A DNA stretch of 64,000 bases from Sphingomonas glacialis (GCF_014653575.1 NZ_BNAQ01000005.1:62001-126000), one strand, 5' to 3'. Counted from the stretch's first letter, positions 25,904 through 33,980 are shown. The notes: generated by a model from the letters alone, not told the origin. Numbers and translations are program-made.

Positions 25904-26027
25904 GTTCGCGCGGAGACGCTGGGACGCGGAGATGTCGCGCCTGGGGTGCCCGGCGTGCCTGCCACCAACGATTTTGGGACGCGTCCGGCCCGAGCCGGGC
26001 GCGTCATCTCCGCGTCTCCGCGCGAAC
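25904..26027. repeat. Inverted repeat in the gap before the tail tube gene
   Basis: The right arm at 26005-26027 (CATCTCCGCGTC followed by TCCGCGCGAAC) is the exact reverse complement of the left arm at 25904-25934 apart from eight extra bases (TGGGACGC) in the left arm. The left arm itself is a near-direct duplication of GACGCGGAG-type units. Nothing coding is seen in this 215-base gap. Confidence 0.75.
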
Positions 26028-26080
26028 CCATTCCACGCGACGCACGAGCGGCACGTCGGACATCATAAGGAGATACAGCA

Positions 26081-26488
26081 ATGAGTGCAGAACGCGGGAG
26101 CGCCTTCCTGTTGAAGGTCGGCAATGGCGGCAGTCCGATCGTCTATGCGACGGTGGCGGGGCTGCGGACGACGCAATTGAGCCTCAATGGCGAGATGGTG
26201 GCGATCACCTCGAAGGATTCGGGCGGGTGGCGCGACTTGCTGTCGGGGGCGGGGGTGCGCAGCGTCAGCGTGTCGGGGGCGGGGATCTTTACCGGCTCGG
26301 CGGCCGAGTTGCGGATCAAGGGTAATGCGCTTTCGGGGGTGATCGACGACTATCGGCTGAGCTTCGAGAGCGGCGAGACGCTGTCGGGCAAGTTCCTCGT
26401 CACGCGGCTCGATTATGCTGGGGATTACAATGGCGAGCGATCTTACACGCTGAGCCTCGAGAGCTCGGGCGCGGTGGTGGCGGCATGA
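26081..26488 (+). CDS. Major tail tube protein (gp9-like)
   Basis: A 135-residue tail tube protein of the TP901-1/GTA type. GSAFLLKVGNGGSPIVYATV, AGLRTTQLSLNGEMVAITSK, DSGGWRDLLSGAGVRSVSVS, GAGIFTGSAAELRIKGNALS and the C-terminal GDYNGERSYTLSLESSGAV are characteristic. Hexameric rings of this protein make the tail tube. The gene starts a second overlapping block (26081-27549). The ATG at 26081 follows AAGGAG. Confidence 0.9.
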   Translation: MSAERGSAFLLKVGNGGSPIVYATVAGLRTTQLSLNGEMVAITSKDSGGWRDLLSGAGVRSVSVSGAGIFTGSAAELRIKGNALSGVIDDYRLSFESGETLSGKFLVTRLDYAGDYNGERSYTLSLESSGAVVAA

Positions 26489-26799
26489 GCGCGCTCGCAA
26501 ACCCGGTGCGCGGCGAGGCGGAGGTGCGGATCGCGGGCGAGACGATCGTGCTGCGGCCGAGCTTTGCGGCACTGGTCGCTGCCGAGGGCGAGATCGGGCC
26601 GCTGTTCGCGCTGGTCGAGCGCGCGGCGGCGGGGGCCTTGTCGCTCGGCGAGCTGGTCGCTCTGTTCTGGCATTGCCAGGGGGAGACGCCCGCCGCGATC
26701 ACGCGCGCGCAGTTCGGCGAGGCGCTGGTCGAGCAGGGGCTCGCCGCGGCGACGCCGGTGCTGCGCGTGTTGCTCGGCCAGATCCTGGCGGGGCGGTGA
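26485..26799 (+). CDS. GTA gp10 family tail protein
   Basis: A 104-residue protein: NPVRGEAEVRIAGETIVLRP, SFAALVAAEGEIGPLFALVE, LSLGELVALFWHCQGETPAA, ITRAQFGEALVEQGLAAATP. This is the GTA_gp10 family, presumed tail assembly chaperone or tape-measure partner. It overlaps the tube gene by ATGA and the next gene by one base (TGATG). Confidence 0.85.
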   Translation: MSALANPVRGEAEVRIAGETIVLRPSFAALVAAEGEIGPLFALVERAAAGALSLGELVALFWHCQGETPAAITRAQFGEALVEQGLAAATPVLRVLLGQILAGR

Positions 26800-26999
26800 T
26801 GGCGTGCTTCGCCGATGCCGCGGCGCGGCTCGCGGGGCTGGCAGGTGCGGTGCTCGGGTGGAGCCCCGACCGTTTCTGGCTCGCGACGCCCGCCGAGCTG
26901 GCGGTCGTCGTCGCGGTGTTGCGCGGCGAGGCTGCGGCGGTCGATCCGCCCGATGCGGCGACGCGCGCGCGATTGCAGGAGGCGTTTCCCGATGGATGA
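26799..26999 (+). CDS. Tail assembly chaperone-like small protein
   Basis: A 66-residue protein: MACFADAAARLAGLAGAVLG, WSPDRFWLATPAELAVVVAV. The 'G W.P..FW..TP.EL' block is typical of the small phage tail assembly chaperone found between gp10 and gp11 in GTA clusters. It starts at the TGATG junction with gp10 and overlaps the tape measure gene by 8 bases. Such proteins keep the tape measure protein soluble before tube polymerisation. Confidence 0.82.
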   Translation: MACFADAAARLAGLAGAVLGWSPDRFWLATPAELAVVVAVLRGEAAAVDPPDAATRARLQEAFPDG

Positions 27000-27549
27000 G
27001 GAAATCGAACGGCTGGTGGTCGGCGTGCGCGCCGATACGACGGGCTTTGCGCGCGATGTCGATGCGATGCGCGCGAGCCTCGACGGGCCGCTGGCGAGTG
27101 GGGTCGACCGCGCCGGGCGCGCGATCGAGACGACGCTGGCCAAGGCGCTGACGGGCGGGAGCCTCGGCTTCGAGGATCTGCGCAAGGTGGCGCTGTCGGT
27201 GCTGGGCGACATCGCCGCGGCGGCGGTGCGGAGCGGGTTGAGCGCCTTGCTCGGCGGCGGTGGCGGTGGGGGCGACAGTCTGCTGGGCGTGCTTGGCGGG
27301 CTGATCGGCGGATCGCCCGGGCGCGCGACGGGCGGGCCGGTGTCGCCGGCGCGGCCGTATATCGTCGGCGAGCGTGGGCCCGAACTGTTCGTGCCGACGA
27401 CGAGCGGGAGCATCGTCGCGAGCGGCGGCGCGGGTGGGCCGCGCGATGTGCGCGTGTCGATCACCGTGCAGGGCGGGAGCGATGCGCCGCAAGCGCTCGC
27501 CGCGTCGAGCCGCCAGGTGGCGCGCGCGGTGAAGGCGGCGCTTTCGTAA
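26992..27549 (+). CDS. Short tape measure protein (gp11-like)
   Basis: A 185-residue tape measure protein, short even for a GTA. MDEEIERLVVGVRADTTGFA and RDVDAMRASLDGPLASGVDR form the N-terminal helical motif; FEDLRKVALSVLGDIAAAAV follows. A glycine-rich low-complexity stretch sits near residue 85. The C-terminus ATGGPVSPARPYIVGERGPE and LFVPTTSGSIV is the widespread tape-measure tail motif. The length sets tail length, so a very short tail is expected. The overlap with the chaperone gene indicates coupled translation. A hairpin pair follows. Confidence 0.88.
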   Translation: MDEEIERLVVGVRADTTGFARDVDAMRASLDGPLASGVDRAGRAIETTLAKALTGGSLGFEDLRKVALSVLGDIAAAAVRSGLSALLGGGGGGGDSLLGVLGGLIGGSPGRATGGPVSPARPYIVGERGPELFVPTTSGSIVASGGAGGPRDVRVSITVQGGSDAPQALAASSRQVARAVKAALS

Positions 27550-27555
27550 CCAAGA

Positions 27556-27653
27556 CTCCCCTCCCCTTCAGGGGAGGGGCTGGGGGTGGGGAAGTGCTGG
27601 GTGGTCGGGGTCTTTACGGCCCCACCCCAACCCCTCCCCTGAAGGGGAGGGGC
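27556..27653. repeat. Two inverted REP-like hairpins that abut the gp12 start codon
   Basis: CCCCTCCCC-TTCA-GGGGAGGGG (about 27558-27580) and CCCCTCCCC-TGAA-GGGGAGGGG (about 27631-27652) are inverted copies with GGGGTGGGG/CCCCACCCC extensions. The second hairpin is followed by CTTTTT and then directly by the ATG at 27659. The only good ribosome site, AGGGGAGG, lies inside the hairpin stem. Confidence 0.85.
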
Positions 27654-27658
27654 TTTTT

Positions 27659-29965
27659 ATGCCATTCTGGCTTGCACAGGACCGCACGATCCAGAGCGAG
27701 AGCGTGGTGACACGCTTCGATCCGCGCTTCTGGACGGTCAATTTTCCGCGGCCGATGATGGCCGCCGTCACCACCATCGGTCACGACGCGCTCCGGGTGG
27801 ATGCGGTGTTCTACACTGTGGGGGATCTGGCGGGGCTGATCTGGGAGGCCGAGGATAGCCACGATCACCCGCTGCTGCGCTATGCGACGGCGCGTGATTT
27901 TCGCGGCTGTCGGCTGTCGTTCCGCTGGCGCGCGAACGGGGTGGTGGCGCTCGATCAAGTCAACGGTCCGGTGCTGACGATCGAGGGGCGCGATGCGCGC
28001 GGCGCGGCGCGCGCCTGGTATGTGCGGCTGTGGAATTATGCCGACGGCACGCCCGAGGATGCGACGATCACGCTCGATTTCGCGGCGCTCGACGGCGGCT
28101 ATCGGCTGCCCGACGAAGCCGATCCGGTGTGGGCGGGCGATGTCGACCGGATGTTCGTCTCGTTGGTGCCGCCGGGATTCGTCGAACGCGGCAGTGCGGC
28201 GTTGCCCGCGCCGGTGGAGGCGTGGGTCGAGCTGAGCGCGCTTCGCTGCGAGGGATCGGGCGCGGTGCTTGCAATCGGCGATGTCGTGGTGCCCGAACAC
28301 GGGCTGCAGATCGCGAGCGGGTATGACGACAGCTACAATCTCACGCCCGAGCGGCTGCTGCGGAACGCGCTGCTGCTCGGCTATCGCGGAAGGATCGTCC
28401 ACTATCTCGGGATGAGCCACTTCCTGCGGGTCGAGGCCAGTTCGGGCGGCTTTTACGTGAGCTTGGCGGGGGGCGTGCTCAATGTCGCGGCGGCGGCGTG
28501 GCAGCGCGATTTCGCGGTGCGCGCGAAGGCGCTCGGGTATGAGGTGATCTGGTCGATCAGCTATGAACTGTTCGACGCGCATTGCTGGAGCGACTGGAAG
28601 CAGCGCGCCTGGGATGGCACGCCGGCGCTGACCGGATGGGATCCGCCGTCGTGCCTGCTGTCGCCGGCGAGCACGGGGGCGATGGCGTATTTGCGCGCGG
28701 TTGCGGTGGCGGTGATCGAGATCGCGCTCGCGGCGGGGCTCGCGCCCAAATTCCAGGTTGGCGAGCCGTGGTGGTGGGTGCTCGGCGATGGGCGGCCGTG
28801 TCTGTACGATGCGAGCGCGCGGGCGGCGCTGGGGGATCCGGTCGAGATTGCGGATGTCCACGCCGTCACGAGCGCGGCGCAGCGCAACCTGCTCGATGCT
28901 GCGGGGGCGTTGCTCGCGGCCTCGACCGCGGCGCTGGTCGCGGCGGTGAGGGCGGTGGCGCCGGCGGTCGAGACGCATCTGCTGGTCTATTTGCCGGGCG
29001 TACTGGCGCGCGATGCGCCCGAGTTGAAGCGCGCCAACGTGCCGCTCGGCTGGGCGTGGCCGGCGTTCGATGTGTTGCAGCTCGAGGATTATGATTTCGT
29101 GACCGCGGGGGATGTCGCGGGCACGGCGCGCGCGGTCGCGGTGGCGCAGGCGCGGCTCGGCTATGCGGCGGCGCAGACGCACTATTCCTCGGGCTTCGTG
29201 CTGCGCATCGACCAGCGGGCGCAGTGGCGCGAGATTGCGGCGGCGGCCGAGGCGGCGCGCGCGCGCGGCGTGGCGGCGACGTTCGTCTGGGCGCTGCCGC
29301 AAGTGTTGCGCGACGGGTTCGTCCATTTCGAGACCGAGGAGGATGCGGTGGTGCCGTTCGACGATGTGCTGTTCCCGCTTGCGCTGGGGCGCGAGGCCGA
29401 GGTGACGCCGCAATTTTCGACTGCGATCGTCACGAGCGCGGGCGGGCAGGAAATGCGCAATGCGAGCTGGGCCGAGGCGCGGACGCGCTACGATGTCGCG
29501 CCCGGGGTGCGCTCGGAGGCGGATATTGCGACGTTGCTTGGTTTCTTCCGGGCGCGGATGGGGCCGGCGCGCGGGTTTCGCTTGCGCGATCCGTTCGATT
29601 TTTCCTCGAGCGGGGCGAGCTTTGGGGCGAGCTTTGGGGCGGGCGATCAGCTGCTGGGGGAAGGCGACGGCGTCACGGTCAGCTTCGCGCTCGTCAAACA
29701 CTATGGCGACGCGGTGCGGCGGATCACGCGGCCGGTCGCGGGAAGCGTGCGCGTTGCGGTCGGCGGGGTCGAGACGACGCGGTTCACGCTCGCGGCGGGG
29801 GGCTATGTCGTGCTCGATGCGGCGCCGGGCGTGGGGGTGGCGGTGCGTGCGGGGTTTTTGTTCGACGTGCCGGTGCGCTTTGCCGAGGATACGCTGAGCG
29901 TCACTCGGACGACGTTCCTGGCGGGCGCGACGACCAGCGTGCCGCTGATCGAGGTGCGGGAGTAG
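27659..29965 (+). CDS. Large tail protein: N-terminal barrel-like region fused to C-terminal DUF2460 (gp12)
   Basis: A 768-residue protein. Residues from about 585 to the end are the DUF2460 family (FSTAIVTSAGGQEMRNASWA, GVRSEADIATLLGFFRARMG, FRLRDPFDFSS), which is the distal tail protein gp12 of GTAs and normally near 210 residues alone. The first 580 residues are extra: beta-rich at first (QVNGPVLTIEGRD, RMFVSLVPPGFVERG), then from about 240 a region with features of a glycosidase-like TIM barrel (VIWSISYELFDAHCWSDWKQ, GLAPKFQVGEPWWWVLGDGR, VPLGWAWPAFDVLQLEDYDF). It may decorate the tail or bind surface sugar. The start ATG directly follows a hairpin with T-tract. Confidence 0.82.
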   Translation: MPFWLAQDRTIQSESVVTRFDPRFWTVNFPRPMMAAVTTIGHDALRVDAVFYTVGDLAGLIWEAEDSHDHPLLRYATARDFRGCRLSFRWRANGVVALDQVNGPVLTIEGRDARGAARAWYVRLWNYADGTPEDATITLDFAALDGGYRLPDEADPVWAGDVDRMFVSLVPPGFVERGSAALPAPVEAWVELSALRCEGSGAVLAIGDVVVPEHGLQIASGYDDSYNLTPERLLRNALLLGYRGRIVHYLGMSHFLRVEASSGGFYVSLAGGVLNVAAAAWQRDFAVRAKALGYEVIWSISYELFDAHCWSDWKQRAWDGTPALTGWDPPSCLLSPASTGAMAYLRAVAVAVIEIALAAGLAPKFQVGEPWWWVLGDGRPCLYDASARAALGDPVEIADVHAVTSAAQRNLLDAAGALLAASTAALVAAVRAVAPAVETHLLVYLPGVLARDAPELKRANVPLGWAWPAFDVLQLEDYDFVTAGDVAGTARAVAVAQARLGYAAAQTHYSSGFVLRIDQRAQWREIAAAAEAARARGVAATFVWALPQVLRDGFVHFETEEDAVVPFDDVLFPLALGREAEVTPQFSTAIVTSAGGQEMRNASWAEARTRYDVAPGVRSEADIATLLGFFRARMGPARGFRLRDPFDFSSSGASFGASFGAGDQLLGEGDGVTVSFALVKHYGDAVRRITRPVAGSVRVAVGGVETTRFTLAAGGYVVLDAAPGVGVAVRAGFLFDVPVRFAEDTLSVTRTTFLAGATTSVPLIEVRE

Positions 29966-30008
29966 CGTGCAGTGCCCGTGTGTGGGGCCTTCCCGGCGTG
30001 GACCGCCC

Positions 30009-30055
30009 TCACCCGACCTCGCTGCGCTCGGCCATCCTCTCCCAAAGGGAGAGGG
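30009..30055. repeat. REP-like element before the gp13 gene
   Basis: ACCCGACCTCGCTGCGCTCGG followed by the hairpin CCTCTCCC-AAA-GGGAGAGG (30036-30054). This matches the end units of the element at 24592-24735. The ribosome site TGGAGA and the ATG at 30072 follow immediately. Confidence 0.75.
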
Positions 30056-30071
30056 ATTCTGGAGACACTTC

Positions 30072-30884
30072 ATGGCTTTGCTCACCGGCCCCCTCACCAC
30101 GCTCGCTTTGTGCTGGCGGATCGAGCGGCGCGATGGCGTGGCGATCGGGCTGACCGATCATGACCGCGATCTCGCGATCGACGGGCTCGTCCATGCCGCC
30201 GCGCCGGGGATGACGCCCTCGGCGATCAAGCGCAGCGACGGGCTCGATGCCGATACGATGGACATTACCGGCGCGCTGACCAGTGCGGCGATCGGCGCGC
30301 GCGATTTGCTCGCCGGGCGGTGGGATGGCGCGCGCGTGCAGCTGTTCGCGGTCGACTGGAGCGGGGCGGACGGGCGTCGCGTGCCGCTCGGCGAGGGGAC
30401 GATCGGTGCGGTCGAGAGCGACGCGCATGGCTTCACCGCCGAATTGCGCGGTGCGACCGCGGCGCTCGACCGGCCCGTGGTCGAGGTGACCTCGCCCGAA
30501 TGTCGTGCCGAACTCGGCGACGCGCGCTGTCGCGTCGCGATGGCGGGACGGCGGCGGTATGCGCGGGTGGCGGCGTGGCACGAGCGAGTGGTGACGCTCG
30601 CCGCCGCCGAGCCGGTCGCCAACGCGTATGGCGGGGGGCTGCTGCGCTGGATCGGCGGGGAGAATTCGGGGCTCGAGGGGGCGATTGCGGTGTCCGACGG
30701 GAGCAGCGTCACGCTGCGGATCGACCCTGCGCTGCCGGTTGCGGTGGGGGATTTGGTCGAGCTGATCGAGGGGTGCGACAAGAGCCTGGCGACCTGTGCC
30801 GGGCGCTTCGCCAATGCCGTCAACTTCCGTGGCGAGCCGTTCCTGCCGGGAATCGACTTGCTGACGCGCTATCCCGGGGCATGA
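30072..30884 (+). CDS. DUF2163 baseplate hub protein with four cysteines (gp13-like)
   Basis: A 270-residue DUF2163 protein: LTTLALCWRIERRDGVAIGL, TDHDRDLAIDGLVHAAAPGM, LDADTMDITGALTSAAIGAR and VNFRGEPFLPGIDLLTRYPG. Cysteines at 144 and 153 (SPECRAELGDARC) and at 235 and 242 (EGCDKSLATC) form two pairs. In the Rhodobacter GTA structure the equivalent hub protein holds an iron-sulfur cluster, and the four cysteines here suggest the same. The gene overlaps the peptidase gene by ATGA. Confidence 0.9.
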   Translation: MALLTGPLTTLALCWRIERRDGVAIGLTDHDRDLAIDGLVHAAAPGMTPSAIKRSDGLDADTMDITGALTSAAIGARDLLAGRWDGARVQLFAVDWSGADGRRVPLGEGTIGAVESDAHGFTAELRGATAALDRPVVEVTSPECRAELGDARCRVAMAGRRRYARVAAWHERVVTLAAAEPVANAYGGGLLRWIGGENSGLEGAIAVSDGSSVTLRIDPALPVAVGDLVELIEGCDKSLATCAGRFANAVNFRGEPFLPGIDLLTRYPGA

Positions 30885-31282
30885 CGCGCGCGGCGGCTGT
30901 CGTGGCGGCGGCGGAGGCGCTGATCGGGGTCGGATTTCGGTTACAGGGGCGTGTTCCCGTGCATGGGCTCGACTGCGTTGGGGTGGCGGCGCTCGCGGCG
31001 CGGGCGGGTGGGTTCGATGGCGACATTCCGGAAGATTACGCGCTGCGGGGCGGCGACGCCGCGACACTGATCGCGCGCTTCGACGCGAGCGGGCTGGCGC
31101 GCGTTGGCGACCCGGCGCCGGGGGATATCGCGCTGTTCGCGGCGGGGCCGGCGCAGTTCCATCTGGCGGTGCTGGTGGCTGGCGGACTGATCCATGCCGA
31201 TGCGGTGCTGCGGCGAGTCGTCGCGCGGCCGGGGGCGGCGCCCTGGCCGATGCTCGGCTGCTGGCGCGTGACAGGAGACTGA
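30881..31282 (+). CDS. NlpC/P60-type cell-wall peptidase (gp14-like)
   Basis: A 133-residue peptidase of the NlpC/P60 superfamily attached to the tail tip, expected to open the recipient's peptidoglycan. The catalytic cysteine is Cys32 in VHGLDCVGVAALAA; the histidine is in AQFHLAVLVAGGLIHADAV (His95 or His106). GDPAPGDIALFAAGPA is the typical GD-rich loop. It starts at the ATGA junction with gp13 and ends one base before gp15, so gp13-gp14-gp15 are coupled. Confidence 0.9.
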   Translation: MTRAAAVVAAAEALIGVGFRLQGRVPVHGLDCVGVAALAARAGGFDGDIPEDYALRGGDAATLIARFDASGLARVGDPAPGDIALFAAGPAQFHLAVLVAGGLIHADAVLRRVVARPGAAPWPMLGCWRVTGD

Positions 31283-31283
31283 A

Positions 31284-33461
31284 ATGGCGACGTTGGTGCT
31301 TTCGGTGGTGGGCCGCGCGCTCGGCGGGCCGATCGGGGCGGTGCTCGGTGCGGCGCTCGGCGGCGTGGTCGATCGCGACGTGCTGATGCGGCCCAAGGGC
31401 GTGGAGGGGCCGCGGCTTGCGTCGCTGCACCTGCAGACGTCGAATTACGGCACGCCGCTGCAGAAGGTGTTCGGCACGATGCGCGTCGGCGGGTGCGTGA
31501 TCTGGTCGACCGATCTGATCGAGAGCCGCTCGAAGAGCAGCAGCGGCAAGGGCCAGCCGAGCGTGACGCGTTACAGCTATGCGGCGTCGTTCGCGGTGGC
31601 GCTGTCGGGGCGGCCGATCGTCGGGGTCGGGCGGATCTGGGCGGATGGCAACCTGCTGCGCGGCAGCGGCGGCGACTTCAAGGTCTCGACGGGGTTTCGG
31701 CTGCATCTGGGGGGCGAGGACCAGCCGGTCGATCCGCTGATCGCCGCGGCCGAGGGGGTGGGGTTCGCCCCGGCGCATCGCGGGATCGCCTATGCGGTGT
31801 TCGAGACGCTCCAGCTCGCCGATTATGGCAATCGCATTCCCTCGCTGACCTTCGAAGTGATCGGCGATGCCGCGCCGGTGTCGGTCGGCGCGATCGCCGA
31901 GGCGCTTTCGGAGGGGAGCGTGGCCGCGGCAGACGCGGTTCAGCCGCTCGCCGGCTTTGCGGCGTATGGCGATAGCGTCGGCAGCGTGCTCGACACGCTG
32001 GCCCAGGCCGGGGGAGCGTGGTTCGCGCCCGTTGGCGGCACGGTGGCGATGCGCGCAGGGTGTGCGTCCGAGCGCGAGATCGCCAATGGCGAGACGCGCA
32101 GCGTGGGCGCTTCGAGCGGCAAGCCCCACCGCGCGGTCGCTGCGCTCGAAAGCGTGCCGCGACAGGTCACGCTGTCGCACTACGATCTGGCGCGGGAGTA
32201 CCAGATAGGTTTGCAGAGTGTGCGGCGGCCCGGTGCGGGGCGGCGCGAGGATCGAATCGAGCTGCCGGCAGCGATCGATGCGGGAACCGCCAAGACGCTT
32301 GCGCACGGCATCCTCGCGCGCGGCGAGGCGGGGCGCGAGCGGCGCAGCGTGACGCTCGGCTGGGACGCGCTCGACGTGGTGCCCGGCGCGTGCGTGACGA
32401 TCGCCGGGGTCGCGGGGGTGTGGCGCGTCACGGGCTGGTCGCTCGAAAAGATGGTGCTGTCGCTCGACTGCGTGCGGCTCGCGGGCGGGACGCTGCCGGT
32501 GGCGGCGAGCCCGGGGCGCGTGCTGGCGGCGCCCGATGTGGTGACGGGAACCACGGTGATCGAGGTGTTCGAGAGCTTGCCGTTCGACGACGCGCTGCTG
32601 TCGGCACCGCGCGTGACGATCGTCGCCGGCGGAACGCAGCCGGGCTGGCGGCGTGCGGCGTTGCTCTACAGCCTCGACGACGGGGCGCGCTGGACGCCGC
32701 TGGGATCGACCGCGGCGCCGGGAAGCATGGGGCGGCTGGCGAGCCTACCGGGGCGCGGGTCGAGTGCGATCGCCGATCAGGCGCAGGCGTTCGAGGTCGA
32801 TCTCGCTTACTCGGCGATGACGCTCGAAAGCGCCGATCCGCGCGCGCTCGATGCGGGCGCCAATCTCGCGCTGGTGGGCGATGAACTGCTGCAATTTTCG
32901 ACCGCGACCCAGATCGGCGCGCGGCGCTGGCGGCTGGCGGGGCTGTGGCGCGGGCGGCGGGGGACCGAGGCGGCGATGGGGGGGCAGGCGATCGGCGATC
33001 GCTTCGTGTTGATCGAGGCCGAATCGGCTCTTTCGCTCGACCTGCCGCTCGCCGCGTTGGGAGCCGACCTTCGCCTTCTCGCGTCGGGGACCGGCGACGT
33101 CGACGGACCGGTTGCGACGCGCGTTATGGTGCGCGGAACTTCGGTCGTGCCGCCGTCCCCCGTCCATCTCCGCTGGCGCGAAAGCGGGGCGGGCGATGCC
33201 TGCGTAACTTGGGTGCGGCGCAGCAGAAACGGGTGGCGCTGGAGCGATGGGATCGATGTTCCGCAAGGCGAAGAGCGCGAGGCGTATCGCGTCACGCTGC
33301 TGTGGAACGACGGCAGGTCTCAGCTCACCGAGACGCACGAACCGCGTGTCGTCGTGGCGTCCGGGGACCGAGTGGGCGGGGTCGTGTTGCGCGTCGTCCA
33401 AATCGGCACGCAGGGCGAATCCGACGGCGCAACGATCACGATTCCCGACGGCTACGGATGA
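31284..33461 (+). CDS. Tail/host-specificity protein (gp15-like, shortened)
   Basis: A 725-residue tail tip protein. The N-terminus has glycine-zipper-like helices (VVGRALGGPIGAVLGAALGG) as in gp15. ASLHLQTSNYGTPLQKVFGT, MRVGGCVIWSTDLIES, SYAASFAVALSGRPIVGVGR and IWADGNLLRGSGGDFKVSTG match the phage tail hub family, and ALESVPRQVTLSHYDLAREY with the strand-rich second half continues it. The Rhodobacter gp15 is much longer (about 1,300 residues as I recall) and includes a TIM-barrel-like domain that I do not see here. The C-terminal part (VPPSPVHLRWRESGAGDACV) is a fibronectin-like strand pattern. Recognises the recipient surface by analogy. Confidence 0.85.
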   Translation: MATLVLSVVGRALGGPIGAVLGAALGGVVDRDVLMRPKGVEGPRLASLHLQTSNYGTPLQKVFGTMRVGGCVIWSTDLIESRSKSSSGKGQPSVTRYSYAASFAVALSGRPIVGVGRIWADGNLLRGSGGDFKVSTGFRLHLGGEDQPVDPLIAAAEGVGFAPAHRGIAYAVFETLQLADYGNRIPSLTFEVIGDAAPVSVGAIAEALSEGSVAAADAVQPLAGFAAYGDSVGSVLDTLAQAGGAWFAPVGGTVAMRAGCASEREIANGETRSVGASSGKPHRAVAALESVPRQVTLSHYDLAREYQIGLQSVRRPGAGRREDRIELPAAIDAGTAKTLAHGILARGEAGRERRSVTLGWDALDVVPGACVTIAGVAGVWRVTGWSLEKMVLSLDCVRLAGGTLPVAASPGRVLAAPDVVTGTTVIEVFESLPFDDALLSAPRVTIVAGGTQPGWRRAALLYSLDDGARWTPLGSTAAPGSMGRLASLPGRGSSAIADQAQAFEVDLAYSAMTLESADPRALDAGANLALVGDELLQFSTATQIGARRWRLAGLWRGRRGTEAAMGGQAIGDRFVLIEAESALSLDLPLAALGADLRLLASGTGDVDGPVATRVMVRGTSVVPPSPVHLRWRESGAGDACVTWVRRSRNGWRWSDGIDVPQGEEREAYRVTLLWNDGRSQLTETHEPRVVVASGDRVGGVVLRVVQIGTQGESDGATITIPDGYG

Positions 33462-33473
33462 CAGGAGATTTGC

Positions 33474-33980
33474 ATGAGCGATGAGACAAGCACGCGCCTG
33501 GGCCTGCCTTTGCTGCAGCCCGGGCAGGCGCAGAAGGAGCTTTCGCACAACGAGGCCCTGACGTTGCTCGACATGGCGGTGCAGGCGAGCGTCGAGGCGG
33601 TCGGGCTCGACACGCCGCCAGAGGCGCCTTTGCCGGGCGCATGCTGGATCGTTGGCGTGACCCCGCGCGGCGTTTGGCGCGGGCAGGCGCAGGCGCTGGC
33701 CGGTTGGACTGCGGGGGGCTGGCGGTTCGTTGCGCCGCAACCCGGGATGCTGGTGTGGAGCAAGGCCGATCGGACCGACGCGCGTTTCGATGGCAGCCGT
33801 TGGACGGTCGGAACGCTTGCTGCGTCGCACCTCATCCTCGGTGGATTTGCGATGCTCGGGCCCCCGCGGCCGGCCATTGCTGCACCTGCGAACGGCAGCA
33901 CGATCGACGCCGAGGCGCGCGCCACGATCACAACGATTCTGGCGGCACTTCAAACGCTTGGTCTCATCGCTGCCGCGTAG
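33474..33980 (+). CDS. DUF2793 protein at the end of the GTA cluster
   Basis: A 168-residue DUF2793 protein: TRLGLPLLQPGQAQKELSHN, EALTLLDMAVQASVEAVGLD, then GACWIVGVTPRGVWRGQAQA and LAGWTAGGWRFVAPQPGMLV. This family is regularly found at the end of alphaproteobacterial GTA clusters and is thought to be a fibre or capsid decoration component. It starts 12 bases after gp15. After it, strand use and codon style change to those of the OmpA-like gene, marking the cluster end. Confidence 0.85.
   Translation: MSDETSTRLGLPLLQPGQAQKELSHNEALTLLDMAVQASVEAVGLDTPPEAPLPGACWIVGVTPRGVWRGQAQALAGWTAGGWRFVAPQPGMLVWSKADRTDARFDGSRWTVGTLAASHLILGGFAMLGPPRPAIAAPANGSTIDAEARATITTILAALQTLGLIAAA

Noticed and set aside
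27614..30100. An 828-codon open frame on the minus strand opposite the gp12 gene
   Set aside because: It is antisense to a recognisable phage tail gene, rich in Arg/His/Pro as expected from reversed GC-rich codons, and has no recognisable domain.
18179..33980. Interpretation as an ordinary inducible prophage
   Set aside because: No integrase, excisionase, repressor, replication, holin or endolysin genes and no att repeats are seen, and the order follows the GTA pattern. The cluster could still be a degraded prophage, but the intact coupled genes argue against decay.
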